Of a stretch of DNA of 64,000 nucleotides, positions 48,358-60,410 are shown piece after piece. Under the pieces are notes generated by a model that did not search any database, was not told the DNA's origin, and saw only the letters and a list, made by a program, of their open reading frames with translations. How positions within the stretch are numbered: position 1 is the stretch's first letter; every line of letters starts with the position of its first letter. Source of the DNA: Osedax fenrisi (lineage: Eukaryota > Annelida > Polychaeta > Sabellida > Siboglinidae); assembly GCA_964019155.1 (NCBI GenBank), contig OZ025241.1, forward strand, positions 56,979,863 through 57,043,862, given 5' to 3'. Made by a program: the position numbers and the translations under genes.

Positions 48358-49720
48358 TAGGGATGTTCACGGGTCACAATTGTGATGTTTCGAAACCAGA
48401 GACAACTGTTTCGATACCAAAAATGTTTTAATTCAGATTTTTCGAAACCAATAATGAAACCAGGCGAAAATGTTTCGAAACCAATAATGAAACTAAAATA
48501 TAATAAATATATATATATATACATGCCCATATACATATATGCCCATTTTTCATTATATCGAGACAATCAAATCCTACAATTCATTATCTCGACTCTAGAG
48601 ATGTTGAAAGTTTATAATAAATATTGTATTAAACTCGAAAAATTGACTTTTTGCCATTACAATGATTTTTTGTTATGTATTATACGTCGATGAAGATTAT
48701 CTTCATAGACGCTTTTTTGAAATATTTTTTTTACATTTTTTGGAAATAATTTGAAATATTTTATATTTTTTTTTGAAATATTTTTTAATATTTTTTAAAT
48801 ATTTAAAAAAAAATTTTGAAATATTTGAAACATTTTTTTGAAATATTTTTAAACATTTAAAAAAAAAATATTTTGTATTAGTATAATAGAAAATTTTCTA
48901 TAATAGACTCATATTGTAGTTTTTGTTAATTTTTATTAAAACAAAAGTTATAATCAAAAATGTATATTTATTAATATATATGAAATAATTAAATACTTAT
49001 TCCCCTAGTTGATTGGTACAGTGAGATATTACAATGTACATAGGAAATGTTGTTAGAACCCGGAATTGGAACCCTAAACTGAGTCAAGGGTAAAAGACTA
49101 ATATATAATAATATTTTACATATTTATCACACATTTGAATAGTATATGATAATTAGGCTACATATTAAAATACATATTAAATTAATTTGTATTTGAATTA
49201 AAAATAATTGTAGTTATTAATGAATGATTTACTTATTATTTACGTATTATAAACAACATACAATATAAGATGATGATATAAATTATATATTATATATGTA
49301 TATAGTATATATACTATACGATATATTCTAACATTTATTAAATAAAACTGGTGTATATCGACGTATACGTTAGTTATAAACTATAGTCAAGGACCTTGTC
49401 CTTGCTATAGTTATACAAATTCTAAGTATATAAATATAAATAAATATTCATTAAATAATCCAATCTGTTTACGTTATTAATGGCGAATGTGAATTTATAA
49501 AGTGTTTTCATTGCGAGATACGATGTTACAGGGATTGGGATAATATTATATTAAATATAAATTATATATCATATATGATGTATATTATATGATATCTATT
49601 CAAAACCCGGAACCGGTTTCAGTATATTCAATAAAATTCTGAAACCGACCCGAAAAACAGATTTAAAACCCGAAATCATTATATTTCATAAAACCCGAAA
49701 CCGACCCGTGAACACCCCTA
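48358..49720. mobile_element. hAT-type TIR element, 1363 bp
   Basis: Starts tagggatgttcacgggtc and ends gacccgtgaacacccta-type sequence (one extra mismatch), 18-bp TIRs. The flanks are ctgtacac (48350-48357) and gtgtacac (49721-49728), an 8-bp duplication with one mismatch. The subterminal parts on both sides contain gaaacc/aaacccg motifs (48388-48490 and 49600-49705). No ORF. The interior is AT-rich with gaaatatttttt-type runs near 48715-48870. Confidence 0.82.
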
Positions 49721-49728
49721 GTGTACAC

Positions 49729-50051
49729 TGTACACTGCAGTGTATAGTGTACACAATCACACCATACCACACATACACATATATATATATATATATGAAT
49801 ACATTAAATCAGTTTATAGGCATACGACATTATGTTGTCGACATACTATGTATATCATACATCTATGGAGGATCAGTGAAAGGCTTTATTTGGTCGATAC
49901 CTCCAATATGATCATGTACAGATTAAAATAGTAGTAAAGTATTAATAATTATTCATGTATTTGTTGTAATATAAATAGTAAATGAAACAATAAAATAGTA
50001 GATATAGATATATACCTATATATTATATAGGTATATAATATATACCAATAC

Positions 50052-50107
<56 letters not shown>

Positions 50108-50841
50108 CAATAATAAAACATGAATATATATAATTTATTGCCATATTTCAATCCATTACATTAAAGTAAATAATAACATAAGTTAATAAAATAATTGTAT
50201 GATATTAAAATCCTATTAAATATATATTAGTAAAAATATGTAACTTTATAAAATTGTATATAGAGAAATTATTAATAAAAATAGTAAATTATTATAATTA
50301 TGTATAAAACATAAATTTCTAAAAGTATGTTATAAAATAAAAACTACTAACAAATTTTAATCATCTTTCAATAATACGTGCAATGGGGCTACATTCCTGT
50401 CAAATTACAAATGACTAATAATTTAAAAAATTTGAAAAACTAAACGAAACAAGATGAAAAACAAATATAAATATTACAAAATATACAAAACTAATATTTA
50501 CTTATAAATAAATATATAATAAAATAATGTTTTTTTATAGAATAAATACATTATTTATATTATTTTTCGTAAAATATTATTAAACATTAATTCATTATAT
50601 AGCTTTTTTATAGGCTTATTTACCAAATAGGCAAGGAAAATTGTGTATATTGTATATAATTTATTTATTTTTGTATTGCATTTTTAATTTATTATTGAGC
50701 CATGAATTTATTATGATTATATTTTATTATTTTTTTAAACAAAATGACAGTGCTTATTAATAATATTATTTAATGATGCAACATTCTATTCATGTATTAA
50801 CTAATATAAGTACACCTCCATCTTTCTTTTGATTGGATAAT
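49729..50841. other. AT-rich intergenic sequence
   Basis: Begins with gtgtacactgtacac-type palindromic repeats. TA runs lie at about 50050-50106. No gene or element supported. Confidence 0.5.
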
Positions 50842-51749
50842 ATTCTATTTTTTATGAAAATATTATAATTAGGGAAATATGTTGGTAATCTTTATCAGTA
50901 ATCAATGTTTCAGTTAATATAATAATATAGGTTTATTCTATTTTTTATGAAAATATAATAACTAGGGAAATATATAGGGGAAAGTAACCTAATACGGACA
51001 CTATAACAATAAATGGTCTTAACATTTTATGAATCATTATTTGTATTCAAAAATTACAATATATTAATATTAGGTGATAAGAGATATTATTGTAATTTTA
51101 AAATTTTATTTAATCTTTTAATTCTATAGATAACGGGGATGTCCGTATTCGGTACCCATGTCCGAATACGAACACCCTGTGTTATAATAAGGACACCTAT
51201 ATACCACTAGATAAACTATATAGTATTGATGAATAAATCGCAAAAATTACAATTACATTATTTATAATTAATTTTATGAATAATGTATTCTAATTTAATT
51301 AGCCTTAATAATTTATTTATTTTATTATTTTTTAATTAATAATACAATTTAATTATCTAAATAATAACATTTTTAGATTTAGTTTTTTTTTAATTTTCTT
51401 TATTTTTTAATAATATAATGTTATATAATAATATTTTATATCGATACATTTGTATATTCTTGAGAAGGTTTTAAGTTGAGATTTTTTTTCATAAATTTAA
51501 AAACGTAATACAAAAATCAGTGTATTGGATATTTGGATATATACCTATCAGAAATATTTTGAATTATTAAAAAATAAAAAATACTTTTTTAGACTATTTA
51601 TATAATTATGAATATTTTATTAATTAACAATTTTTTTGTAGGATTTATGGTTTCTAAGATACCGAGAGTGTCCGTATTCGGGTACTTTCCCCTATGTTGG
51701 TAATCTTTATCAGTAATCAATGTTTCAGTTAATATAATAATATAGGTTT
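50842..51749. repeat. 93-bp tandem duplication, second copy split by a TIR element
   Basis: Copy one is 50842-50934, from attctattttttatgaaaat to aataatataggttt. Copy two starts at 50935 and is interrupted after gggaaatat; it resumes with gttggtaatctttatcagta at about 51696 and ends at 51749. The intact first copy serves as an empty-site control for the insertion. Confidence 0.9.
50977..51692. mobile_element. TIR element, about 716 bp, in a local duplication
   Basis: The left end ggggaaagtaacctaatacg and right end cgggtactttcccc (preceded by gtgtccgtatt) are inverted repeats of about 26 bp. Compared with the empty copy, the inserted DNA adds a 2-3-bp duplication of TA or TAT, so a TA-target (Tc1/mariner-like) or similar mechanism is possible. 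A further copy of the terminal sequence (gatgtccgtattcggtaccc, cgaatacgaacacc) sits inside at 51137-51180. No ORF. Confidence 0.75.
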
Positions 51750-52299
51750 ATGAGTGAAGTTATTGATAAATATTAATAATTTATTTATATTAATAACAAT
51801 AGTTATTAAAACTTCGTATATTTATTAATATCATGGATATATCCTATAGGATTGTCTTTAGATTATAAATTTATAATTTATTTCATTATTCATATATTCA
51901 CCTATTCATCCATATTTAAAATATTCATTTATATTTAAAATGTTGTTATTATATTATTGATTTTATTATCTGTCCTATATATGATATATGATATTTAAAT
52001 TTATAGTTTAAAAATTGAACTTTAAAAATAGTAGGTTACTTATCTAGCTTTAAGCCGCATGTAGGCCTACACCGAACGTTTTCACGATTTGTTCATAAGA
52101 TTTTATCAAAATTAAGGTACATTTAGCTTTAGCTATTTTAAAACATTCTATACTTAACTTCTATTATTAATTAAATATATATAGTGTTGTGTGTATTAAC
52201 CTAGGTATTAACATACATATTTGCATACATTTATATACATTTATATAGTATACTATATATGACCTATATGTCCTATAGGATATATATATATATATATAT
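51750..52299. other. AT-rich intergenic sequence
   Basis: No gene seen. A short GC-richer patch at 52020-52090 has no consistent frame. Confidence 0.5.
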
Positions 52300-53412
52300 A
52301 ATAATATAATAATAATAATATCAGATTCAGTTGATGACCGAGATCAAAAACCCAGGTATGGTATAGAAGTTCTATTGAACTTATCGAGATACCAACCTGT
52401 TCTTGGTAATGAGAGAATTAATACAAAATGAATAAATATAAATAAATATTTTACAATTCTATATTGTTCATTCGTGTTCTGTCTCATAAAAAAGCAATAC
52501 AATAAAATTAAATATATCTCTCAATACCAAGAAATCATCATGTATATAACAATAAAATAATAATAAAATATAATAAAAATATATAATAAAATATTAAAAA
52601 ATGTAAAAAGATACTAAAATAATAAATAAGTTAAACTATAAAAATCAAAGAAAACTAAAGTCCAAAGGCTAGAGATAAAAATATGTACAATACGAACAAT
52701 TTAAAAGAGCTAAAAAGAAGAAAAGATGATCATGTAAATAAAATAACAAACAATACAGATAAGGTGTAAGTGATTAAATATAACTATTTAAAAGCATGTT
52801 TTTAATATGTATTGTAAAAGTATTCAAATTAGTCAAAGATGATGTGCACAACCATGGTTGTATTTAAAGAATTCCATAAATATGCGCCTTTGTAACGAAT
52901 ACTAAATGTATCATGATCAAATCTTATTTTTGGTATTAAGAATGTTCTATTTAACCTAAAAGTATATAAAGAACAATTATAGGTAAATAACTTACAAATT
53001 GAACTATGCAAATAATGATTGTTATATATTCTAAACATATATTTATAAATGGATATATTTATTATATCTTTAAATTTAAGAATGTTATGTCTTAAAAAAA
53101 TGTAATCAATATTGGTTTTGTTATCAAGTTTATATATTGCTCTCATACATTTATTTTGTAAAATTTGAATACATTTTATATTGCTATGGTAAGTACTTCC
53201 CCATATAATAGAACAATAATTAATATGACTATGAAAAAAAGAAAAATATAGCATAACTAAAGTATTAATATTAAATTTATATTTATATCTATGTAGTAAA
53301 CTAAGTCCATAGTAAAGTTTATTTTTAATATTATTTATTTGCATTTTCCAATTTCGATTTTCGTCAATTAAAATGCCTAAGAATTTAAAATTAGTTGATT
53401 GTTTTATGGCTA
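52300..53412 (-). mobile_element. 3' end of a CR1/Jockey-type non-LTR retrotransposon
   Basis: Minus strand. The coding part (53395-52829) is the RT thumb and C-terminal region: STNFKFLGILIDENRNWKMQ, LHRYKYKFNINTLVMLYFSF, FHSHINYCSIIWGSTYHSN, IQILQNKCMRAIYKL, and the C-terminal YKGAYLWNSLN box. These match the family pattern of KxLGVxIDxxLxW, LxxLYYSLIxSHLxYCxxxWG, LQNRAxRxI and GPxxWNSLP. A 3' UTR of about 500 bp follows, ending near a (TTA)n-like tail at 52300-52320. The 5' end is cut off right at the TA run 53420-53503. The coding part is open for 171 codons, so the copy may be fairly young, but it has no catalytic domain. Confidence 0.85.
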
Positions 53413-53414
53413 TA

Positions 53415-53419
<5 letters not shown>

Positions 53420-53503
<84 letters not shown>
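53420..53503. repeat. (TA)n microsatellite, about 84 bp
   Basis: Uninterrupted TA dinucleotides at the truncated 5' junction of the retroelement fragment 52300-53412. Confidence 0.97.
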
Positions 53504-53507
<4 letters not shown>

Positions 53508-53959
53508 TATAATACCAGGGAGATAAGCGAGTTGTATTATAGTTTAAGAAATTGTATTATATTATTATAATAATATTGTATTGTATTAGACTATAAAAAT
53601 AAAATAAATATAATGTCATCATTTAAATCAAATGTAATATTATATTAGATATTTAATAATAGTAATATATATAATAATATGAATAATTGAATTCATTAAT
53701 CCAATATGGTATTATTTATATCAAGATGTTGTTAATAATATCATATCTATAGATAGCATAATCTAAAATAACTGCAATGTTGATAAATCAATGATTTTTT
53801 ATTTTAATAGTATAAATCACTAGACATTATGCATGGTATACAATTACACATACTATTTATGTTATTAATATGGAAAAGCAATTTCATAATTAAATGATAT
53901 ATGTATCATATAGTATCCTATATAGTATACTATACTATGTATACATAGTATGTATTACA

Positions 53960-54007
<48 letters not shown>

Positions 54008-54040
54008 TATGTTATATATACTATACTATAGTATACTGTA

Positions 54041-54089
<49 letters not shown>
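53504..54089. other. AT-rich sequence with palindromic TA-rich runs
   Basis: TA runs at about 53960-54004 and 54045-54089, with nested tatagtatacta-type palindromes at 53905-54045. No gene; the 53950-54180 ORF is a TA-repeat artefact. Confidence 0.6.
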
Positions 54090-54092
<3 letters not shown>

Positions 54093-56023
54093 TGAAAGCC
54101 GCTTACTTCGACAGCCACGTACATTGTACGTCGTACAATGTACGTGGATTGTCGATGTACGCGGATTAATTTACATGTAAATAGGTGTAAAACAAACAAA
54201 AATATCTCGAAATGTCGATGTAGCCGAATTATCGATGTACGTCGTTTTATGTTTTACACCTATTTACATGTAAATTAATCCGCGTACATCGACAATCCAC
54301 TTATATCGATAATTCGGCATTATCGACATATTTATAAGGTAATATTTGGAATTGAATCCACTTATATCGACAAATTTGATTATAAAACAAATTATTTACA
54401 AATTTTAATTTGTATGAAAAGTATTCCCATATATTCATTGCTATTCCCCTACTACTCAATATCGTCAGTATATCTATAAATAATGTTATCTTTAATATCT
54501 TACGTAATTTATCAATATTTAGATAGGCCTATATTTGTATACAAATATGTATCATATATAATATAATATGCTATAATATATTATATCATATTATATAAAC
54601 ACATTGCATATTGTATATTATACACTACTTGTAGGTAGACCTATATCAGTATTAATACTATATTCTATTTATGTTAATTACAATTAATTATAATATTATA
54701 GTTTTATAATATTAAAGTACGCGAGAGATACAACGTTTGTACTCAGTTGTTGATACATAGTTTTTATCATATACAAATATCAAAACATTAACATAAGTAA
54801 AAAGTAGGAAAGTAACGATGAACTATATAATCCGTAGTAATATATTATTGTATCAGTAATGTATAGTTCCCTTAATTACTGGCGTCACTCTTACGTACTA
54901 ACACCTATGACTCATTGTGTAGGTATATATTTATATTCAATTTATATCTGAATATCATGTTATCCATTATAAGTAATACTATATATAGTTAAATATATTG
55001 TATTAAAGTACTATATGGTACGGTAATACTATAAACTATTATATGATATATAAATATATTGCATAGATCAAATCTCTTTATCGAGTACAAGTCGGTGGTG
55101 CATTGCATCAACAGATGCAGGTAGGATATAGCCTATATGAGCTCAGTTGTAATTAACAATTCTTAAAGTAGATTTTGGTTATAATATCAATAGTATCAAA
55201 TGTATTGGCGTAACTTGCTAACATGTCGCATCACGAATTGTTACGTCATTAGTTTCCATTAGTTTTTTATTTTTTCTATATCCTATGTTATATTTAATAA
55301 AGTAATTCATTATTATACAATATGTCTAAATATCATCATATTATTTATTATACATCATTGTATTTCGAATATGTAAACTAATAGTATAATATAGTATGCA
55401 TATATACATACATGCAATAATTAAAAAAAGATATAACTATATAACTATATAACAAAAACTATCAAAAACATAAATAATAAAATAGACAAATATTCTTATA
55501 AATATAAAGATCGTGAATCAAATAAGCCGATCCAGGATCGCCGATCAATTATCGCGATCCTGCCCATCACTGACTATATATATATATATATATATATAGG
55601 TTATACTTAACCTATATAGTATTAATCAGTATACTGTATACTATATAGGTTAAATATAACCTATACTTTATAGTTAAGTATAATATATACTATATAGTAT
55701 ACTATATTATATATTATATACCTACTCTATAGAGTAATACTTTTTAATATATTCTTTGATTGAATTGCGATGGGTGTGTAAATAATTAGTTATTAAATAA
55801 TATTAATATTATTTAATAAACATGTAATTAAACCTTTTTTGTTATTATATTATATGCATATATTATATTATTACATAGGATATTATATACCTACAATTAA
55901 TTATAAATAAACTAATGCGTTATACATCATTAGTGATACGCCCCTATCGCTCATATCGATAATCCGCCTATATCGACATTTTTGGAGCTTACACAACCAT
56001 GTCGATGTAAGCGGATTTCACTG
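54090..56023. mobile_element. Tigger/pogo-like (Tc1/mariner superfamily) defective element
   Basis: The left end cagtgaaagccgcttacttc and the right end (inverse cagtgaaatccgcttacatc) are TIRs of about 26 bp flanked by TA. CAGTG at the tip followed by an AACC/CCGNTTA-type core matches Tigger/pogo termini. Similar internal blocks (cgataatccgcctatatcga near 55960, atcgacaatcc near 54285) suggest further nested end sequences. No transposase ORF remains. Inside is a strong palindrome (54146-54298). Confidence 0.75.
54115..54298. repeat. nested perfect palindromes inside the Tigger-like element
   Basis: First, 15-bp arms ccacgtacattgtac and gtacaatgtacgtgg separated by 3 bp (54115-54147). Then 48-bp arms at 54146-54193 and 54251-54298, identical in inverted orientation as far as I can read, around a 57-bp spacer. 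The arms contain a gtcgatgtacgcggatta-type TIR-like sequence, so the palindrome probably arose from two element ends in head-to-head array. Confidence 0.9.
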
Positions 56024-56045
56024 TATATATATATATATATATATG

Positions 56046-56550
56046 TGTGTTAGCGTTGTCATTCGGACCCGGACTTCGGACCCGGACTTCGGACTTTAGG
56101 TCATTGATACCGGACTGATACAGTATAATTTATGATATATCGGACTCGGACCGGACTCGGACCGAACTTTAATATTTAACTCGGACTATTTCGGACTTTA
56201 AATATTAGATTCGGACTATTTCGGACTTTAAATATTAGATTCGTATTATTTCGGAAATTTATTATTGGATATTTAAAATACATTCCAATGTTTACCTTTG
56301 GGATTATATTTATTCGCGCCATTTTCAACCAACATAGCGGTTCTGTGTATGTATCCGCGACACTATTACTCAGCTTAGCGTCCCTTTGTGTGAAAAGGAG
56401 TCACTGTCAATCAAACTACTCCCCCCCTTTGTATGTATCCGCGACACTTTTAATCCACATTGCATCATTTTAAAATATAGATATTAAAACCTGATATTTT
56501 TTTCAACTATTTGATACTCACAAATATCTCCAAGACCCGAACCAGTTTAC
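56046..56550. repeat. degenerate CGGACTC/CGGACC repeat with a hAT-like right terminus
   Basis: 56058-56250 is a degenerate array of cggaccc/cggactt/cggactcgg units. The end at about 56538-56550 reads gtttacatcacta, the inverse of the TAGTGATGTAAA terminus of the elements at 11592 and 23661. No matching left end or TSD was found, so it may be a truncated member. Near-identical tgtatgtatccgcgacact occurs twice (about 56345 and 56430). Confidence 0.5.
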
Positions 56551-56644
56551 ATCACTATACGATACTTATGCTGCTGTCAAACGATGCGGATACAATTATC
56601 AAACGATACTGATAGTGATACTTCTGTCAAACAATACTGAGACT

Positions 56645-56876
56645 TCTGTAAAATGATACTGATACTGATACAGCTATCGAATGATACTGATACGATACGA
56701 TACTGATACAGCTATCGAATGATACTGATACGATACTGATACAGCTGTCGAATGATACTGATACGATACTGATACAGTTTCGAATGATACTGATACGATA
56801 CTGATACAGCTGTTGAATGATACTGATACGATACTGATACAGCTGTTGAATGATACTGATACGATACTGAGACTTA
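56645..56876. repeat. 33-bp minisatellite, about six to seven copies
   Basis: The unit is built of gatactgatac and cagctgtcgaatgatactga. Copies differ at a few positions (ctatcg, ctgtcg, ctgttg, one with a short deletion). It is a multiple of three and therefore open on the minus strand as Ser/Ile-rich repeats, which I take as an artefact. Confidence 0.9.
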
Positions 56877-57035
56877 CTTTTTAGAAAATTTGACAACACA
56901 TATTATGTGTATATATATATATATATATATAATTGAGAAATATGTTATACAAATTTAATATATTGAATAATATTATCGATTATGTATAAAATTCATTTTC
57001 TGCTATAGCAATAACAATAATAAGCAATAAGCAAT

Positions 57036-57047
<12 letters not shown>

Positions 57048-57078
<31 letters not shown>
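57048..57078. repeat. (TA)n microsatellite
   Basis: A TA run about 110 bp upstream of the first recognisable coding sequence of the retrotransposon at 57190-60410. Confidence 0.9.
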
Positions 57079-57084
<6 letters not shown>

Positions 57085-57205
57085 AATAAATAGCAGAGAG
57101 CTAATGATAAATGACAATGCAATTAATGATATTTTCTATAATTTTTTTTTCATTAAATTAAAATATAGGATAGTATACCTAACCTAGCCAAATACAAAAT
57201 CTAAC

Positions 57206-57424
57206 CTAGCCCCAGCTAATGTAAAATGTACCTTCAATGACTACACTAACTCCTTTGAACTTCGTCATTTGACCAACTCCAAGATAGACTGGAATAAGAA
57301 CCCAATTTATATATCAAATGACACATACAATACATGGTCTACATCATACAATGCATATAGATTAAATACCAATTCACTGAATTCATCAATCAATAATTCT
57401 CAGTCATCAGATCAATCTTCATAA
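57206..57424 (+). pseudogene. ORF1 C-terminal fragment of the retrotransposon
   Basis: An open stretch of 72 codons: APANVKCTFNDYTNSFELRH, DWNKNPIYISNDTYNTWS, ending SSDQSS then TAA TGA. It is in the same frame as ORF2. The TAATG at 57422-57426 offers an overlapping ATG, but that frame closes soon, and ORF2 upstream of the endonuclease has no Met in its own frame. How ORF2 was started (reinitiation, readthrough, or a lost Met) is unclear. The 5' part of ORF1 is missing. Confidence 0.6.
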
Positions 57425-57429
57425 TGACA

Positions 57430-60407
57430 TTCAACCACTCCTATTCCACCATTATCTCAAACCAATCACCAATCTCCACTTTTACCTCTCTCTGCACAAC
57501 CTATAACATCTAGTGAATCACAACTATCACCATCAAACCTACTATCCTCATCACATATACCGTCATATATATCTTCATCACAAACATTATTACCCTCAAC
57601 TAAACGTTTATCTTCTTCTCCATTACTAAATGTAGCAACACTTAACGCTTGTTCCATTAGAAATAAAGTAGATATTATTTTTAATATATTTCATGATACT
57701 AAGATAGATATTTTATGTATAACAGAAACTTGGCTTTCTATCAAGGATCTACCCAGAATTGCATCCCTTAATACCCCAACTACTAACTTTATTCACCTAC
57801 CACGCCCCGGCCCACACTATGGTGGCGGTGTCGGTGTGCTATATTCAAATGCCTTGAAACTAATACAGTCAAGTGACCTATCACTTGATAATTCAGAAGC
57901 CTTCTCATGTACCTTTCACCCTCATAAATCACAACCACTTACAATTATAACAATTTATAAACCTCCTAATAATTCAATTCCTTACTTCATCGATGAAATT
58001 GACAACCTATTGTCTATGATCTCCACCAAAAGTATACTACTTGGTGATTTCAATATACCAATTTTACCAAACTAACATAATTCAAATAAATTTATTAATA
58101 TCATAAATTGTCATAATTTCTTACAACATGTCAAGTCTTCCACACATTCATCTGGAAACATATTAGACCTAATTATATCAAACACATCTTCGAATATAAT
58201 TTCTAATACTAATGTTCATAGTTTAATCACTGACCACCACCTTGTTAGCTACTCCCTACATATCCCTAAACCAATCAGACCATCCAAGAAAGTTCACTAC
58301 AGAAAATTAGATAATATAAATATTGCTAATTTTATAAATGACTTCAACACTTTGTACAACAATATAACAGATTCATCTCATATAGACAGCTTTGATAGTA
58401 ACCTTAGTATTGTCCTAGATAAACATGCCCCTATTATCACTAAAACTTATACAGCTCGACATAATACGTTATCGTTCAATAATTCGTTACACACAGCAAA
58501 ACGCTCACTTAGAATTAAAGAAAGGAATTGGCGAAAATCCAAAAGCGAAAATGATTTAAATATTTTTAAACATTCACTTTCTAATTATAGAAAATTAATA
58601 AAAACTGCTAAAAATAAATATTACATAGATCAAATTAAATCAGCTGGAAAAGATACTAAGAAATTATTTAGAATATCGTCAACACTACTAGGAAAACTGA
58701 CAAAACGAATACTGCCTGATAACTCCCCTTTAACTAATGCGACTAACTTTGACTCTTACTTTTACATAAAAACATCATAAATTATAGATACTCTCCCTCG
58801 ACCCTGCATCCCACAAATATCAAGCCCAATATACTCATTTTCCACTTTTTCATTACCAACCATTATCAATATCAATAATCTTTTATTAACAGTTAAATCT
58901 ACATGTAAACTAGACCCAATTCCATTATTTTTATTACATTCTCTTTCATCCCTTCTTTCTCCATTCTACAAAAAAATTATCGATCGCTCACTAACTGCAG
59001 GTATCTTCCCATCCCACATGAAATATGCCCATGTAATTCCCATCCCTAAAAACCAATCCATTGATAGGTCAACTCTTTCTAATTATCGTCCCATATCCAA
59101 CCTTTCTTTCATATCTAAGACAATTGAAAGAATAATTGCTAAACAACTTAGAACATACATCAATAATAATAACATACTGCATAAATTACAAAGTGCTTAT
59201 ACAACGGACAAGAGCACTGAAACTTCACTACTCCATACTTTAAACAATATACTACTATTTACAAAAAATACTCCCACCATACTGATTCTACTTGACTTGT
59301 CGTCGGCTTTCGATACGTTAGACCATAATATTCTTATTCGAAGATTAGAGAACATTGGTATTAAAGATTCTGTCCTTAGTTGGTTTACATCCTACCTAAT
59401 TAACAGATCCTTTTCTATATGTATAGATAACGCCATAACAGAACCCCGCCACACAACTCATGGTGTACCCCAAGGTTCTGTTTTAGGTCCAATTCTCTTT
59501 AATATATATATTTCCCCTTTACTTTACTTACTTGACGAATACCCCGATATACACTTTCACTCATATGCGGATGACTTACAGCTATACTGTAATTTACCTG
59601 ACCCAATCAATAACATAAATACTATAAATAAATGTATTAATGACATTAGTAAATGGCTTTCAAATAACTCCCTACTATCGAATAGCCTTAAAACAAAAGC
59701 TTTATTAATAAATACATCCCCAGGACATCATTCCATACAACCTATTATTATTAATAATCATATTATAGAATACTCTAATCAAGCTAAAAACCTCGGCCTC
59801 ACACTTGACCAAAAGCTGTCTTATCTACCACATATAACTAATATATCGAAGTCCATTAATTACACCTTACATACGATCCGACTTATTAGACCTTATATAA
59901 CTACTGAACTTGCCAAACTACTAGTTACTTCCTTAATACTGCCCCGACTTGACTACTGTAACTCTACTTTAAATTCACTCCCAGCACATACTATCAAAAT
60001 GCTCACTAAATTACAATATAGAGCCATCAGAACCATTTTCAGGATAAAAAAATACTCAAGACAAAATATCACACCTTATATGAAATCCATTCACTGGCTA
60101 CCCATCCCTTACCGCATACAATACAAATTACTCCTACTGACCCACCATGACCCATAATAATAAACCTGACTATCTTACTGAACTACTTACGAACTACAAG
60201 TCATCCCGACCACAACGAACAATACATAAATACAAACTAAATATACCAATAACTTTATCACTAAATAAAAAACAGGAATCTTCTTTTTCTATAATATCAC
60301 CTAAACTATGGAACTCCCTACCTCACTCAATTAGATCTATAGTTTCTGACCACACCTTTAAAGTCAAATTGAAAACACATCTATTTAATATAGCTTATAA
60401 TAATTAA
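57430..60407 (+). pseudogene. ORF2: endonuclease and reverse transcriptase, three lesions
   Basis: Endonuclease: NVATLNACSIRNKVDII (57628), ITETWL, GGGVGVLYSNALKLI, ILLGDFNIP (about 58045), GNILDLIIS and TDHHLVSYSL (about 58225). Linker: IKSAGKDTKKLFRISSTLLG. Reverse transcriptase: YRPISNLSFISKTIERIIAK (59085), LILLDLSSAFDTLDHNIL (59280), HGVPQGSVLGPILFNIYISP (59460), HSYADDLQLY with the catalytic YADD (about 59570), NLGLTLDQKLS, ITTELAKLLVTSLILPRLDY, LQYRAIRTIFRIKKY and the C-terminal SPKLWNSLPHSIRS box (60297). Order and length are those of a CR1/L2-like protein. Two in-frame stops (58073, 58778) and a frameshift near 60150 make it non-functional. Confidence 0.92.
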
Positions 60408-60410
60408 TAT

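Larger units (their letters stand above)
57190..60410 (+). mobile_element. CR1/Jockey-superfamily non-LTR retrotransposon, 5' truncated, recently inactivated
   Basis: Contains the end of ORF1 (57206-57424) and nearly all of ORF2 (57430-60407). ORF2 is in one frame from 57430 to about 60150 with only two stop codons (58073-58075 and 58778-58780), then one frameshift near 60150. Few lesions over about 3 kb suggests a young copy. The 3' UTR after the stop at 60405 is very short before unrelated sequence begins. Confidence 0.9.

Noticed and set aside
48382..48693. Plus-strand ORF of 103 residues
   Set aside because: Lies inside a non-autonomous TIR element and consists of subterminal gaaacc repeats plus AT-rich sequence; no protein family recognised.
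53950..54180. ORF rich in Ile-Tyr
   Set aside because: Translation of (TA)n runs.
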